DNA from: Undaria pinnatifida
Taxonomy: Eukaryota; Sar; Phaeophyceae; Laminariales; Alariaceae
Assembly (NCBI GenBank): GCA_012845835.1
Contig: JABAKD010000024.1
Span: forward strand, 843,862 to 907,861
DNA: 64,000 nucleotides
Reading direction: 5' to 3'
Shown piece after piece: positions 46,301-54,201 of this stretch. The stretch's first letter is position 1. The number at the start of each line of letters is the position of its first letter. A model generated the notes under the pieces. It did no database searches and was not told the DNA's origin. It saw only the letters and a list, made by a program, of their open reading frames with translations. The position numbers and the translations under genes were made by a program.

Positions 46301-48808
46301 GTGACAGACCGGTCTTAAAGGCCAAGACTTTTACGCTCAAGTCGGGAAACGAGCTGCAGATCGACATCGGCCGCGAGAGGTTCCACGCTCCCGAGATCAT
46401 CTTCCAGGTTAGCCCACGGGAACACGACCAAAAGACGCCACAGTTTTACGGTAGAAATGTCGAAATGAAAAACAAACCAGATTGTTGCGTTTTTTTTTCT
46501 TTTCGATTCGATAGAAATGGCATTATCTTCTTGATTTGCTTTGCTGGGGTTAGTAAACCCCACCTCTCCTCCTCCTCCCTGTCTGGGCCTGAAAAAAAAG
46601 TGCAGTGGTGTTTTTGTTTCGTGTATCCCTGGGTCTGTAGCTTTTTTTTTCCACCAATGTTGCGGTATTAAGGAATCATACTCGTATATATCAGCACTCG
46701 ATGAAAAATCGACGAGCAGTGGGATGGCTGAACCCTATGCGCGATAAAAATGGAAGGCAAGAACCGGGGGGGAGAAGGGGCGACACCTGTGACCACGGCC
46801 TGTCCAGAAGCTGGAAAGTAGAAGTGTGAGAAAAAGAAAATATATACTCGTATATATATATATATTTATATTGACAGTGTTGTCCAAAGTATTGTATAAT
46901 TGCTGTAATAGTATCATACCTGGTACCTGGTACATAGTATGATACACACAGTACGTAGGGGTCCACCAATAAGGCGGTATCCCTACTTAAGGCGGTATCC
47001 CTATATAAGGCGGTATCCCTATATAATGCGGTATACCTATATAATGCGGTATCCCTATATAATGCGGTATCCGTATATAAGGCGGTATCCCTATATAAGG
47101 CGGTATCCCGATTTAAGGCGGTCGTATTGCTCGCTATACCACACCGCCGCCTGAATCGGGCACTCCTACTGATACTCTAATTAATACTCTAATTAGTACT
47201 CTAATTAATACTCTAATTAATGCTCCATGATGCTGTATACTGTATACTAGCGATACAAACGTATTAATATATTATAGATATAAGGGGATCTGAATGTTTG
47301 GTGTTTTGTCTCGGAATAAGACTGGCATCGGTTATCACCGACCGATCCTTAGCCGAAAAATCTACCAGGTAGGGTTTTTGACCGGTCATATTTCGGCCCG
47401 CGGGTCGGATCAGGAAATTTTCTCAAACTCGCGGGTCGGGTAGGGTAGGGCCAGGAGATGTTGAATACCTCAATGGGTCGGATGGGTCATCCTGACCCGA
47501 TCCGACTTCTATACCGTGAAGACACCCCACACCCGTGATGATGATCCCTTGAAAAAATGCTCTCTCGATCGCTCATTTTGCGGCCGAGCTCCGACTACCG
47601 TGTAATACGTGCCGTGTAATACGTGAGATCACACGTCCCCTCGGACATTTTTCGAGGCTGCGTTGGTCGACATTGGCGAGAGGGTGAGCACGAGCGATGC
47701 GCCTATGGAAAAACGTCGATGACATCTTCCCGAAAATGTCGTTTTCGCTGTGTGTTCTCCCGTGGGTTTGGGCAAAAATTCACTCTCAAATTTATCGTAG
47801 GGGCTGTGTTGTGTTCCATGTTATACGGCAGTTTGTCCGCGAAAAACCCGGGTTTCGATTCTTATGGCGTTAAGGCCGGAAACGAGGCAAACAAGGTGGG
47901 TAGTGTAGCCAAATAGCCCCTCTCGCGAGTGGCTGAGACCCCGTTGAAGGTAGAGGTCCCGATAATGTCTCCCCCCATCACCCCGTCCCGTCCCGGCCAT
48001 GTAAGGGTGCGAGGGTCTATAGTCGGACGACTGCGGTTATTCATAAAATGAGTACGCTATGGCATTTCGATCCGAGTCGACGAGGGAAGAAAGGGCTGGA
48101 GCCTTGCGACAAAAATGGAGGCACGCACGATCGTAGTGGTGGGGAGGGGGGAGAAGAGCCTGCTTCGTAGTGACCCCGGATCGGAGTTACGTCGGGGGAG
48201 GGAGGAGAAAAAGATCGCGCGAAAAAAAAGTTCTAGATGTACTAGATTAGATGAACTAAAAATCAACAAGAAAAAATGGCGTCCGACTACCGTCATGCAT
48301 TAAATGAGTACCCCCTGCACCGTGCGCCTAACAGGTATGCGGGTGAAGCGCCGCGCTGCATTCAGGGGGCTCTCTTGATTCATCCCCCGTATATATTTAT
48401 GCCGACGACGAAAATTCTCACACACCTTCATTGTGCCATCCCCCCGCCCCCCCCCCCGTTCCGTCCCATGTAATTTGCTCTAGCCTGGACTGTGGAAGGA
48501 AGGTGGCGTCTCGAAAGGCCTCGCTGCCGTAGTGGTTGATGCACTGTCCACCCAGGACCACGACTCGAAGACGCTGATGCTAGGAGACGTAGTGGTCGTG
48601 GGGGGGTCTGCTGGGTTCGAGGGCCTCGGGATGAGATTGGAGAAGGACCTGAAGAAGCTGCTGCCGAAGTGGCTCGGCGACAGGGTGAAAGTCAGGGTGC
48701 CCAGTGCTGACGGCCTGCAGCACAGGTGTGCCAAGTGTTCCCTTGAGTTTTTTTTTTTTTCCCGTGTTTTGTGGTGTTGTGTGTGCGTTTTTCGTGGTTT
48801 GATTTTGG

Positions 48809-48839
<31 letters not shown>

Positions 48840-49961
48840 GGTGGTGTTTTTTGTGTGCTGCCCGAGTGGCTCGGTGACTGGGTGAATGTTAGCGTGCCCG
48901 GTTGTTTATGGCCTGACACACGTGTGTGTGGTGGGTACCCGAGGCTCTTTTGGAGATTTGTCGTTTGGTTTTGTTTTTTTGTTTTCGTTTTTTGGGGGGG
49001 GGGGTGTTTTTATTGTTGTTGCTTTTTTTGGGGTTGTTTTTTTTTTGTTATGTGTGCTGCCTAAGTGGCTCGGTGACCAGTTTCATGTTGAGGTGCTCGG
49101 TGTTAACGGCCTGAGACAGGTGTGCGCACCGATGCTGGTTTTTTTTCGTTTTCTTGCTGGCACTTTTTCGTGTGTGTGGTTGTTGTTATTTTATTTTACT
49201 TTTTTCAAGTTTACTGTGTGGTGTGGAGTGGTGTGTGTTTTTAGTTCAGCTGTTTTCCACGTTAAGAATGGTCCCACACCAGCTCCAAGCACTTTTTACC
49301 CAAGAGCGTTGGTGCAGTTCTTAACGCCTTGCAAATGGAAGCCCGTTTTTTTTCGACAAATTACTTGGAATTAGTATGGGGAGGGGTCTTGGGGCTCTTG
49401 AGAAGTTAAGGGGTGCTTTTCGTATAAACCGGTTGTCGATTTTCTAAATTCGTCAAACTAGCCCTTTTGGGACTTAAGACGCGAAAAAATACCCCGAAAA
49501 CGGACATTTACAAAATCGGCCACATGAATCAATCCTAGATGGTGGTGTGGATGTGTTCCAACTGCAGCGCAGGAAGCTGTGAGGCAAGCGCCAAGCATGA
49601 CGATGCTCGGATTGTTGCCTCAAGTTTTTTCTAGACGCTTGTTTAGATCGCGCTCGTCGCCTTTTCGGTATGTATCAATGGATTTCGGAAAGGATTGCGG
49701 TGGTAGTCTACTTAGCCGTGGTTTGCTCCTGAACAATAAATTTCCAACATCCCCCCCCCCTTCCCTACCCTACCCGTGTTTGGTAACGCCTCTTTTTGTA
49801 GGAACTCGCTGTCCCGAGGGCGTGCATCAGCGGTAACGGTTGGAGCTGAGATTTTGCTGGAAAGAGAGGACGAAGGGCAGCAAGCCTGGATTTCTGCGAC
49901 CAAGTGGGCGGATGACCCGGAGGTCTTGACGAGGGAGCTGGTTCCTTACCTTAGCCAATGA
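30930..49961 (+). CDS. Coiled-coil/actin-related protein fusion, nine exons
   Basis: Exons: 30930-31316, 33765-35297, 37637-38772, 40076-40337, 41793-42020, 43251-43429, 46281-46407, 48484-48725, 49802-49961. All junctions are GT-AG and in phase, giving about 1,417 residues. Residues 1-129 are a charged N-terminus. Residues 130-640 are coiled coil built of 53-64-residue repeats (LREAASGGEEALLRSEEAL type). Residues about 680-945 are a Gly/Pro, acidic and Ser-rich linker. Residues 950-1417 align along the whole actin fold. The match includes a first phosphate-loop equivalent (VVLELGAWRVRAG), VGGDAW, VTTGVLVDIGEAG, KEEQCYVPKDF, GRERFHAPEIIFQPG, VVVGGSAGFEG and a C-terminal WISATKW block. Nucleotide-contact positions are altered, so ATP use is doubtful. 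I cannot assign it to a named ARP class. The start Met directly follows an in-frame stop. Confidence 0.85.
31317..33764 (+). other. Intron 1 of the coiled-coil/ARP gene
   Basis: 2.4 kb without another gene. It contains several TACCTGGTA/ACCAGGTA words (for example 31532-31558, 31716-31726, 32084-32100). Near 33500-33600 it holds a fragment of a repeat seen at 36925, 38970 and 45250 (AGCTGTGAGTTCGA, CTTTGCAAGCTG). It ends in a long C-rich pyrimidine tract. Confidence 0.7.
33765..35297 (+). CDS. Coiled-coil/ARP gene, exon 2 (long coiled coil)
   Basis: 511 codons, almost entirely Glu/Arg/Ala/Leu. About seven repeats of 53-64 residues share the pattern LRxxREEAxxxxxALxxSEEALxAERxRF followed by LExE. 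This looks like a segmented rod with regular length, arising by internal duplication. Acceptor CCAG after a C-rich tract, donor AAG-GTGGGT, phase 0. The codon bias is GC-rich and unlike the surrounding introns. Confidence 0.85.
36100..36185 (+). repeat. Short GCCGCCTTATA-type repeat in intron 2
   Basis: Four degenerate units (CCGCCTTATAYNGGSATG). Their reverse complement resembles the 19-bp array at 46968-47130. Confidence 0.6.
36912..37317 (+). repeat. Dispersed repeat R1, longest copy, in intron 2
   Basis: Ordered blocks GTGAGATCGAAGATTTCGTC, TCCTCATTAAGGATATAGG, GGGGGACAAAATCTGACAGC, CACCGGT-like AACCGGTGAGG and TTTTGATCAAAA, then a long G tract. The same blocks occur in the palindrome at 44750-45505 and in shorter form at 33490-33600 and 38965-39065. 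Confidence 0.7.
37637..38772 (+). CDS. Coiled-coil/ARP gene, exon 3 (linker and start of actin fold)
   Basis: 378 codons plus two bases. It opens with the last heptads (LNELRQELGNLR), then a Gly/Pro-rich stretch, a Glu run, a Ser-rich and an Asp-run segment. About 70 residues from its end the actin fold begins with NTVVLELGAWRVRAGVVGE. The donor GA-GTGAGT leaves phase 2. An in-frame TGA lies inside the donor, so the exon must end there. Confidence 0.82.
39840..39917 (-). repeat. tRNA-like SINE head in intron 3
   Basis: On the minus strand, GCCCACGTGGTCTAGTGGTT carries a good A box. About 45 bases later GAGTTTGAGTTTC is a degenerate B box. The spacing fits a tRNA, but the arms do not fold into a functional one, so I read it as a SINE or tRNA pseudogene. 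Confidence 0.5.
40076..40337 (+). CDS. Coiled-coil/ARP gene, exon 4 (actin subdomain 2/1)
   Basis: Completes the split Glu and continues SGVFVGGDAWYCCLDHPSIA, matching the actin VGDEAQ region, then PLQRGQKPTREETDWL. The exon ends in LLESHR where actin has the FETFN segment. Acceptor TTTACAG, donor GTGAGC, phase 0 out. Confidence 0.82.
41341..41792 (+). repeat. Evolving pentanucleotide array ending at a splice acceptor
   Basis: Successive blocks of CAAAC, GAATC, AAGCC, AAAAC (41515-41690) and CCAAC (41697-41790) keep a five-base period for about 450 bases. The last CCAAC unit is followed directly by AG and exon 5 of the coiled-coil/ARP gene, so the intron's 3' end is a satellite with almost no T. 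On the minus strand it gives long Gly/Val/Leu/Phe frames that are not genes. Confidence 0.9.
41793..42020 (+). CDS. Coiled-coil/ARP gene, exon 5 (phosphate loop 2)
   Basis: 76 codons, phase 0 at both ends. VPAIRMVNEAQLSALATD then VTTGVLVDIGEAGISVTPIF aligns without gaps to actin from the FNTP helix to the DSGDG loop. YLDYML matches the following helix. At the position of actin Gln137 there is Glu, and DSGDG has become DIGEA. Donor GTGAGA. Confidence 0.85.
42240..43110 (+). repeat. Five decayed echoes of exon 5's 3' end in intron 5
   Basis: Copies end near 42326, 42512, 42731, 42924 and 43084, spaced 160-220 bases. They share CTGGACTACNTGCTNCTCAG, then a CGCACCAACGAGC and a TTCAACCAGATG block. 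Some keep the GTGAGAGG donor, and parts of the intron flank (TTCCTAACGAAC) are repeated too. Stops and frameshifts (for example a four-base ATAC insertion in the third) show that they are not functional exons as they stand. Confidence 0.82.
43219..43242 (+). repeat. CCCTAA telomere-like tract before exon 6
   Basis: Three to four CCCTAA-type units end eight bases before the AG of exon 6. They lie where its pyrimidine tract should be. Confidence 0.7.
43251..43429 (+). CDS. Coiled-coil/ARP gene, exon 6
   Basis: RRRLEYTREVKEEQCYVPKD aligns to the actin IVRDIKEKLCYVALDF region, followed by a divergent segment rich in Gln/Lys. Acceptor GCAAG, donor GA-GTGAGT, phase 2 out. The stop codon TGA lies within the donor. 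Confidence 0.8.
43560..43665 (+). repeat. Decayed echo of exon 6's 3' end
   Basis: GAGAGTCTGCAAGGGCGCCC, CCTATGCTCT and TTCAAGAGAGTGA repeat the end of exon 6 and its donor about 230 bases downstream, with a deletion-rich upstream part. Confidence 0.8.
44015..44665 (+). repeat. Tandem repeat, about 140-bp unit, in intron 6
   Basis: Three diverged copies share AAACGCMCCRCCT, ATCGAAATCNGCCAGAGTA and AATAAACACT blocks separated by long C runs. Confidence 0.65.
44750..45505. mobile_element. Foldback/palindromic R1 element in intron 6
   Basis: Sequence at about 44960-45216 is the reverse complement of about 45246-45503, with an AT-rich centre (ATTTTTATAATATTATAAAAAT). Each arm carries the R1 blocks also seen at 36912-37317. 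The left arm extends further (TTTTGATCAAAA, C tract) than the right. This could be a foldback DNA element or two R1 copies inserted head to head. Transcribed, it would make a hairpin of about 250 bp. Confidence 0.65.
45765..46140 (+). repeat. Two decayed echoes of exon 7 upstream of it
   Basis: At about 46045-46130, TGTCTGCGGTGCTTAG and GGCCAAGACTTTAACGCTCA, then AGTCGGGCAAC, repeat the region of exon 7 and its upstream flank. A more decayed copy lies at about 45775-45865 (TTCACGCTCGAGTCG). Both end in C-rich tracts. Spacing is about 230-270 bases. Confidence 0.75.
46281..46407 (+). CDS. Coiled-coil/ARP gene, exon 7
   Basis: Completes an Asp codon and reads TFDREESDRPVLKAKTFTLK, then GRERFHAPEIIFQ, the equivalent of actin NERFRCPEALFQ. 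Acceptor AAGCAG is chosen because only it gives the needed phase. Donor CAG-GTTAGC, phase 0. Confidence 0.83.
46693..46845 (+). mobile_element. 5'-truncated copy of the 17.2-kb SINE
   Basis: ACTCGATGAAAAATCGACGA, AACCCTATGCGCGATAAAAA, CTGTGACCACGGCC and AGCTGGAAAGTAGAAGTGTG match 17331-17470, ending in an A-rich tail. The tRNA-like head is missing. It lies in intron 7 in the same orientation as the host gene. Confidence 0.8.
46968..47130 (+). repeat. 19-bp minisatellite (AAGGCGGTATCCCTATATA)
   Basis: About eight units with AAGG/AATG variants, followed at 47165-47220 by a separate ACTCTAATTAAT repeat. Confidence 0.85.
48484..48725 (+). CDS. Coiled-coil/ARP gene, exon 8 (adenosine-binding side)
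   Basis: Starts PGLWKEGGVSKGLAAVVVDA, continuing the FQP motif from exon 7. GDVVVVGGSAGFEGLGMRLE then matches the actin VLSGGTTMYPG motif, and KVKVRVPSA-like sequence follows. Acceptor CTCTAG, donor AG-GTGTGC, phase 2 out. Confidence 0.85.
48855..49135 (+). repeat. Two decayed echoes of exon 8's 3' end
   Basis: Starting near 48855 and 49055, each repeats CTGCCNRAGTGGCTCGGTGA, then a GTGNNNG block and GGCCTGA, plus the ACAGGTGTG donor. The spacing from the real exon is about 200 bases each time, so the unit includes some 120 bases of T-rich intron. Confidence 0.8.
49802..49961 (+). CDS. Coiled-coil/ARP gene, exon 9 (C-terminus)
   Basis: Completes an Arg codon, then NSLSRGRASAVTVGAEILLE and QQAWISATKWADDPEVL. 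These align to the actin YSVWIGGSIL and QQMWISKQEYDE motifs, with the Gly-Gly pair changed to Val-Gly. It stops at TGA after YLSQ. Acceptor TTTTTGTAG. Confidence 0.85.
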
Positions 49962-50870
49962 GACTGCTGGTTTCTTGATTTCGACCAATGATGTTGTGGA
50001 ACCTTTGTTTCAGCGAATGGCATAATCGCGTTTTTGTGGGCCGAACATTCGGAGGTCTTGACTAGGGCTCTGGGTCCTTACCTCTGCCAATAGCCAATTA
50101 GTGGGTTTTTTTTTTTTTCAGTTAATGGGATTGTTGTCTCCTTTTTTTTGGCCGATGAGATCGTTGGCTGCGTGCGTCAGCCAATGAAATTGCAGGTCCC
50201 GTACTCAGCCTACGAGATTTGCCGGTTCGTTTTCTCCGCCAATGAGATGAAAAAGCCTTACCGTTGGAATCATTGAGCCAATGAGATTATAGAAGTTTTT
50301 TTCAGCCGATCCCGATGAGACAAAATAGAGCCTTTTATCAGCCAATGGGATAACAGGAGCTTTACTTACTGTTTGAGCCAATGGGATAATGCAAGCTTTT
50401 TGCAGCCAATGAGATGAAAGAGGCATACCTGAGCCTTGGCCTTGGTTGGATTTGTTCAGCCAATGAGGCGATAACTCATTACTTTTTTTGGCAGTTGGGC
50501 CTTACCTCGCCTGCCAGTTGGATGAGAAAATCTTTACTGCGTTTAGCCAATGGGATGGGAGAGCCATGCTTTGTTCAACCAATGGGATGAGAGAGCGTTG
50601 ACTTCAGCTATTGAGATAAGAGAGATTCGCTTCATTCAGTCAACAGTATGAAAGAGCTTTACTTCTTTCAGCCTATGGGATGAGTGAACCTTTACTTCAA
50701 CCAAAGAGAGTTGCTTTTTTTGGTCAGAGTCTTGTTGCATTCTGCCAATGACATAATAGAGCATTTCCTTTCGCCAATGAGATGAGGGAGCCTTACTTTA
50801 TTAAGCCAATGAGATGAGAGAGTCTTGCTTCATTCAGCCAATGAGATAAGAGAGTCTGATTCAAAGCAGC
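49945..50870 (+). repeat. Tandem CCAAT-box array downstream of the ARP gene
   Basis: Degenerate units of about 30-50 bases built on AGCCAATGAGATGAGAGAG plus a CTTTACTTCA-like spacer. About sixteen carry a CCAATG core, most as AGCCAATGRG, which fits the NF-Y consensus RRCCAATSR. The first unit is the end of exon 9 itself (CCTTAGCCAATGA). A longer echo of exon 9 (GAGGTCTTGACTAGG...CCTTACCT) lies at about 50034-50093. It may be plain sequence decay or a regulatory array. Confidence 0.7.
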
Positions 50871-50880
50871 GAGAGAGTAC

Positions 50881-51117
50881 ATGGCGCTTCGGTTAAGAGA
50901 AGCAGCGGCAGAGCGGGAGAGAGGAAGAGCGGCAGTAGCAGCAGTGGGTGCACCACAGGAAAAACTGAGGGAAGAGTCAATTTTCAAGTGTCAACCTCAA
51001 ATTTTCACGTATCAATTGCCAGTTCTTTTCCAATTTCGAGTACGAACTTTCGATTTTCGAGTACCAAATTTCAGTTTTCGAACGTGGTTCTCGCGATTTT
51101 CAAATTTACACTTGTAG
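50881..51117 (+). other. Possible small coding exon
   Basis: An ATG directly after the CCAAT array opens 78 codons beginning MALRLREAAAERERGRAAVA, which is Ala/Arg/Glu-rich and helix-like. After about residue 38 the sequence becomes simple (TTTTCGAGTA-type words). No family is recognised. It could be the start of an exon of an unknown gene or chance. Confidence 0.2.
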
Positions 51118-51279
51118 CGGTCGAGTGAGGGGGAGACGGGCGGGGAGTAAATTGGGACGCCACGTCGTGTTTGATCGGGGTCGGTCTCTTTTCTGCTCTA
51201 TTCAGAGAAGTGTTTAATACGGTATACAGGTGTATGTCTTGGGTACTTGGGTATAAGACCTATGCATGGTTGTTTTGGT

Positions 51280-51420
51280 CATTCTCGGGGAGGTAGGGAT
51301 CTCGGGCGAGTATCCTCAAGAGCATTTACCTTTCGATGGTCATACTCAGGTAGGGACCTCGGGCGAGTATCCTCAAGAGTATTTACCCTTCGATGGTCAT
51401 GCTCGGGTGGGATACTGGAG
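51280..51420 (+). repeat. Tandem repeat, about 57-bp unit
   Basis: Two and a half copies of GGGCGAGTATCCTCAAGAG followed by a TTTACC-TTCGATGGTCATRCT block. From 51120 to 53140 I otherwise recognise no gene. Confidence 0.75.
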
Positions 51421-52584
51421 TATTTAGCTTTTTTAACATACCGCCGGTTTGGTGTTGTGTTCGCTTTTGGACGGGCTCGAGTATGTTGTACTCGAGTATG
51501 ATATGTACCAAATGATTGAGTGATCCTGTAATGGCCATACTCGGAGATTTTGTAATGCCTGGGTAGGCATACTCGGATACTATACCCGGGTGGTTGCCCC
51601 TGTAAAATTTCTCTTACTTCATCCTTTTTTGGGCTGCAGGCATCATGACACTCTGGTTCCAAGCGGTTTGTCCTAAATCAACGTGGCTGCAGTTCTAGAG
51701 CAGTTCTAGAGTGGTTAACACGGGGGGGCGCGCGGGGGGCGGGTGTACTCGATATTCAAGGAGAACCGTAGTCTAAACCATAGCCCCTCGTATCCCTCCA
51801 TTGCCGGTGTAGAGCATGTCGGGTTTCCACCGACCAGGCAGGCATTGCGCGCACCAAGCGCGAAACGCCTGTGCGGTGCTCGGCGAGTCGCATGAAGGGT
51901 GAGCTGGATCCTACGAATATCCGAGTGCGAAGCGGACTTCCGAACCTTGTGCGTACTTTCTTGCATATCGGTTGACGCGCTTCGAGTTAAGTAAGAGTGG
52001 AGCGGGGTGGATGCGTCTCGTACGCAACCTTTGAATGCATTGGTAGTACCCGATTTAGTACGAAGTGTGCGTTTGACCGCCCATGCCTCCTGCAGCCTCG
52101 GTTTACCTTATTTTCTGTTTTTTGTCCCGATTTCTGATGCAATTCCCCAGCTGTATATCTGGTATATGCCTTTTGATTGGTTAATGTTGTGCTTATCCGT
52201 CTGTTCATGCCGTGGTTCGAATGTGTCTGGGGGTGTTTAAGTTGTTGCTTTCTGATGCGTTTCCATGCATATACGTACCCTGCTTTTTGACATTTTCTTC
52301 AAGTGTTATGCCTTGATTTCTGTTGCGTTTTCATTTAAATATGGCTGGTATGCCTTGGTTTGAGTTTCTTCGGTAGGTTTTGTCTATCGGTTTTCACTTG
52401 AAATATGACATGGGTTTCCACCAGAATAGCGGCCATGGTTTGGAGGTTTCCCGGGGAGTTTTAGGGCTCGGATTATCTAATGGGTTTCCGCTGTCTTGGT
52501 TGGCTTTTTTCAAGGTCTCCTTTGCTGATGATGCGTGCATTTCCTCTCATGGTATTTTTTTTTTGTTCGTTGTTCATGGTTCAT

Positions 52585-52715
52585 GATCCAACCCGCGTGT
52601 GTCGGATCGGCTTGATATCAAAATCTCACGGGTCGGGTCGGGGGCACCGTGACCCGACCCGGCCCGACCGGAACCGAACCGCGAGGTTTGACCCGACCCG
52701 TAAATGGCCCTGTTT
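52585..52715 (+). repeat. CGGGTCGGG/CCCGACCC palindromic repeat
   Basis: TCTCACGGGTCGGGTCGGG is followed by GACCCGACCC and GAACCGAACCGCGAGG. Related copies occur at about 45590-45700 and 47395-47515. Each forms an imperfect hairpin and reads like a small dispersed family. Confidence 0.6.
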
Positions 52716-53148
52716 GCTTCACGTCTGTCAGGGTATCGGTTCGTGTGGCCTTCCTATCCACAGGGTTCATTGAGCTTTTTCGGTGGCTTAATATTTCGTT
52801 TTTTTTTGTTTAAATCGACCCCGTTTTACGAACAGAACCGATTTCAATGCGCACAGTTTGTGTGCGCGTCGTGTGTGTATGTATCGTTTTCGCATTCGCC
52901 GGTATAGAGTGTGTTTGTATCGGCTAAAAAATCTGCTTTCATGTGTCTGGGGGCGTTTGTTTGTTTGAGCGGAGCGGGCGGGCGGGCGGGTGGGTGGGCG
53001 GATCCCCTCTTTTTTTGGTTATTATGGGCAGAATATCTGTCTTTTGTTCGGCTTCTTTTGTTTCTTATGGGCTCAGTCTCTGTTTCATTTTCGCTTCCAG
53101 CTTTTTTTGTTTGCTGTCTTTGTTTTCTGATTTTGTCTCCGAGACTGT

Positions 53149-53272
53149 GTCTCTTGACCAAGCGTCTCTGGGATGGAGGTTATATGGTATATGCAGCGGC
53201 AATTGATATGTCTCTTGACCAAGCGTCTCTGGGATGGAGGTTACATGGTATATGCAGCGGCAATTGATATAT
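53149..53272 (+). repeat. 61-bp tandem duplication
   Basis: Two almost identical copies starting TGTCTCTTGACCAAGCGTCT and ending GCGGCAATTGATAT. Confidence 0.9.
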
Positions 53273-53469
53273 GCGCTATCTTGCGTACTGTTCGGCATGG
53301 TTGTCCTAGCGAGGCATGGGACAGATCAGATAATGGGACACATCAGATAGACCCTTGTATCATGATCCAGATCTTGGAACATATCATATCTTGGGACAGA
53401 TTAGACCTTGGGTCAGATTAGATCTTGGGCCAGATCAGATAGATCCTCATCTAGAGATTTCGGCCTCAA

Positions 53470-53915
53470 CGTACTAGCTTTAGCGTCGGCGCGGTCGGTC
53501 AAGAGTCGGACCGCGTCCCCCCAGCAGCATCACAGCCTCTTTTTTGTCCTTTTCGTACTAGCTTTTGTGTTCTAGCGGTCCGTCAAGGGCGTCAGGGGCT
53601 CTTTTGGCGTCAACATACTACGCTTTGTGTCGGGGCGCTCGGTCAAGGGCGTCAAAGCGTGGTTTGGCCTTAGCATACTAGTGTGGTGATCTAGCGGTCC
53701 GTCAAGGGCGTCAGGGGCTCTTTTGGCGTTAACATACTATGCTTTGTGTCGGGGCGCTCGGTCAAGGGCGTCAAAGCGTGGTTTGGCCTTAGCATACTAG
53801 TGTGGTGACGGAGGCGGGCCATCAAGGGCGTCGAGGTCTGTTTCGACTCCAACATACTAGTTTTGGTGTGGGGGCCGTCGGTCAAGGGCGTCAAGCCGCG
53901 ATTCCCTAACGTAGT
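53470..53915 (+). repeat. 59/60-bp tandem repeat in dimeric register
   Basis: Seven or so units share GGTCAAGGGCGTC and CATACTA. Alternating types (TCAGGGGCTCTTTTGGCGT and TCAAAGCGTGGTTTGGCCTT) make a 119-bp higher-order unit. One minus-strand frame stays open through part of it with LTPLTDR/SMLxPK repeats. I regard it as a satellite rather than a gene, though a repeat protein is not excluded. Confidence 0.8.
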
Positions 53916-54119
53916 TGTGCTTGAACGGGGGGGGGGGAGGGGGCTGCTACAGGGGGAAAATCGGTGTTTGCGTGGGTTTTTTTCTCGAGGGGGTGACGAT
54001 GACTTGGTCACGTTGGCTTTATCTCTAGCCCTTGGCGGCAAACAATGAGAACGTAAGATCCTCTAGCTGAAGCAGGGTTAGCAGGTTGGCTTCGTTTTGC
54101 TTGGCAGGCAGACGTTAGG

Positions 54120-54201
54120 GGGATAGTGTAGTAGGCCTCATCTTCCTACTATGTGGCGTGGGGGATTGTGTGGTAGGCCTCATCTTCCTACTATGTGGCG
54201 T
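54120..54201 (+). repeat. Short tandem duplication, about 44-bp unit
   Basis: GTAGGCCTCATCTTCCTACT followed by ATGTGGCG occurs twice. Confidence 0.8.
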
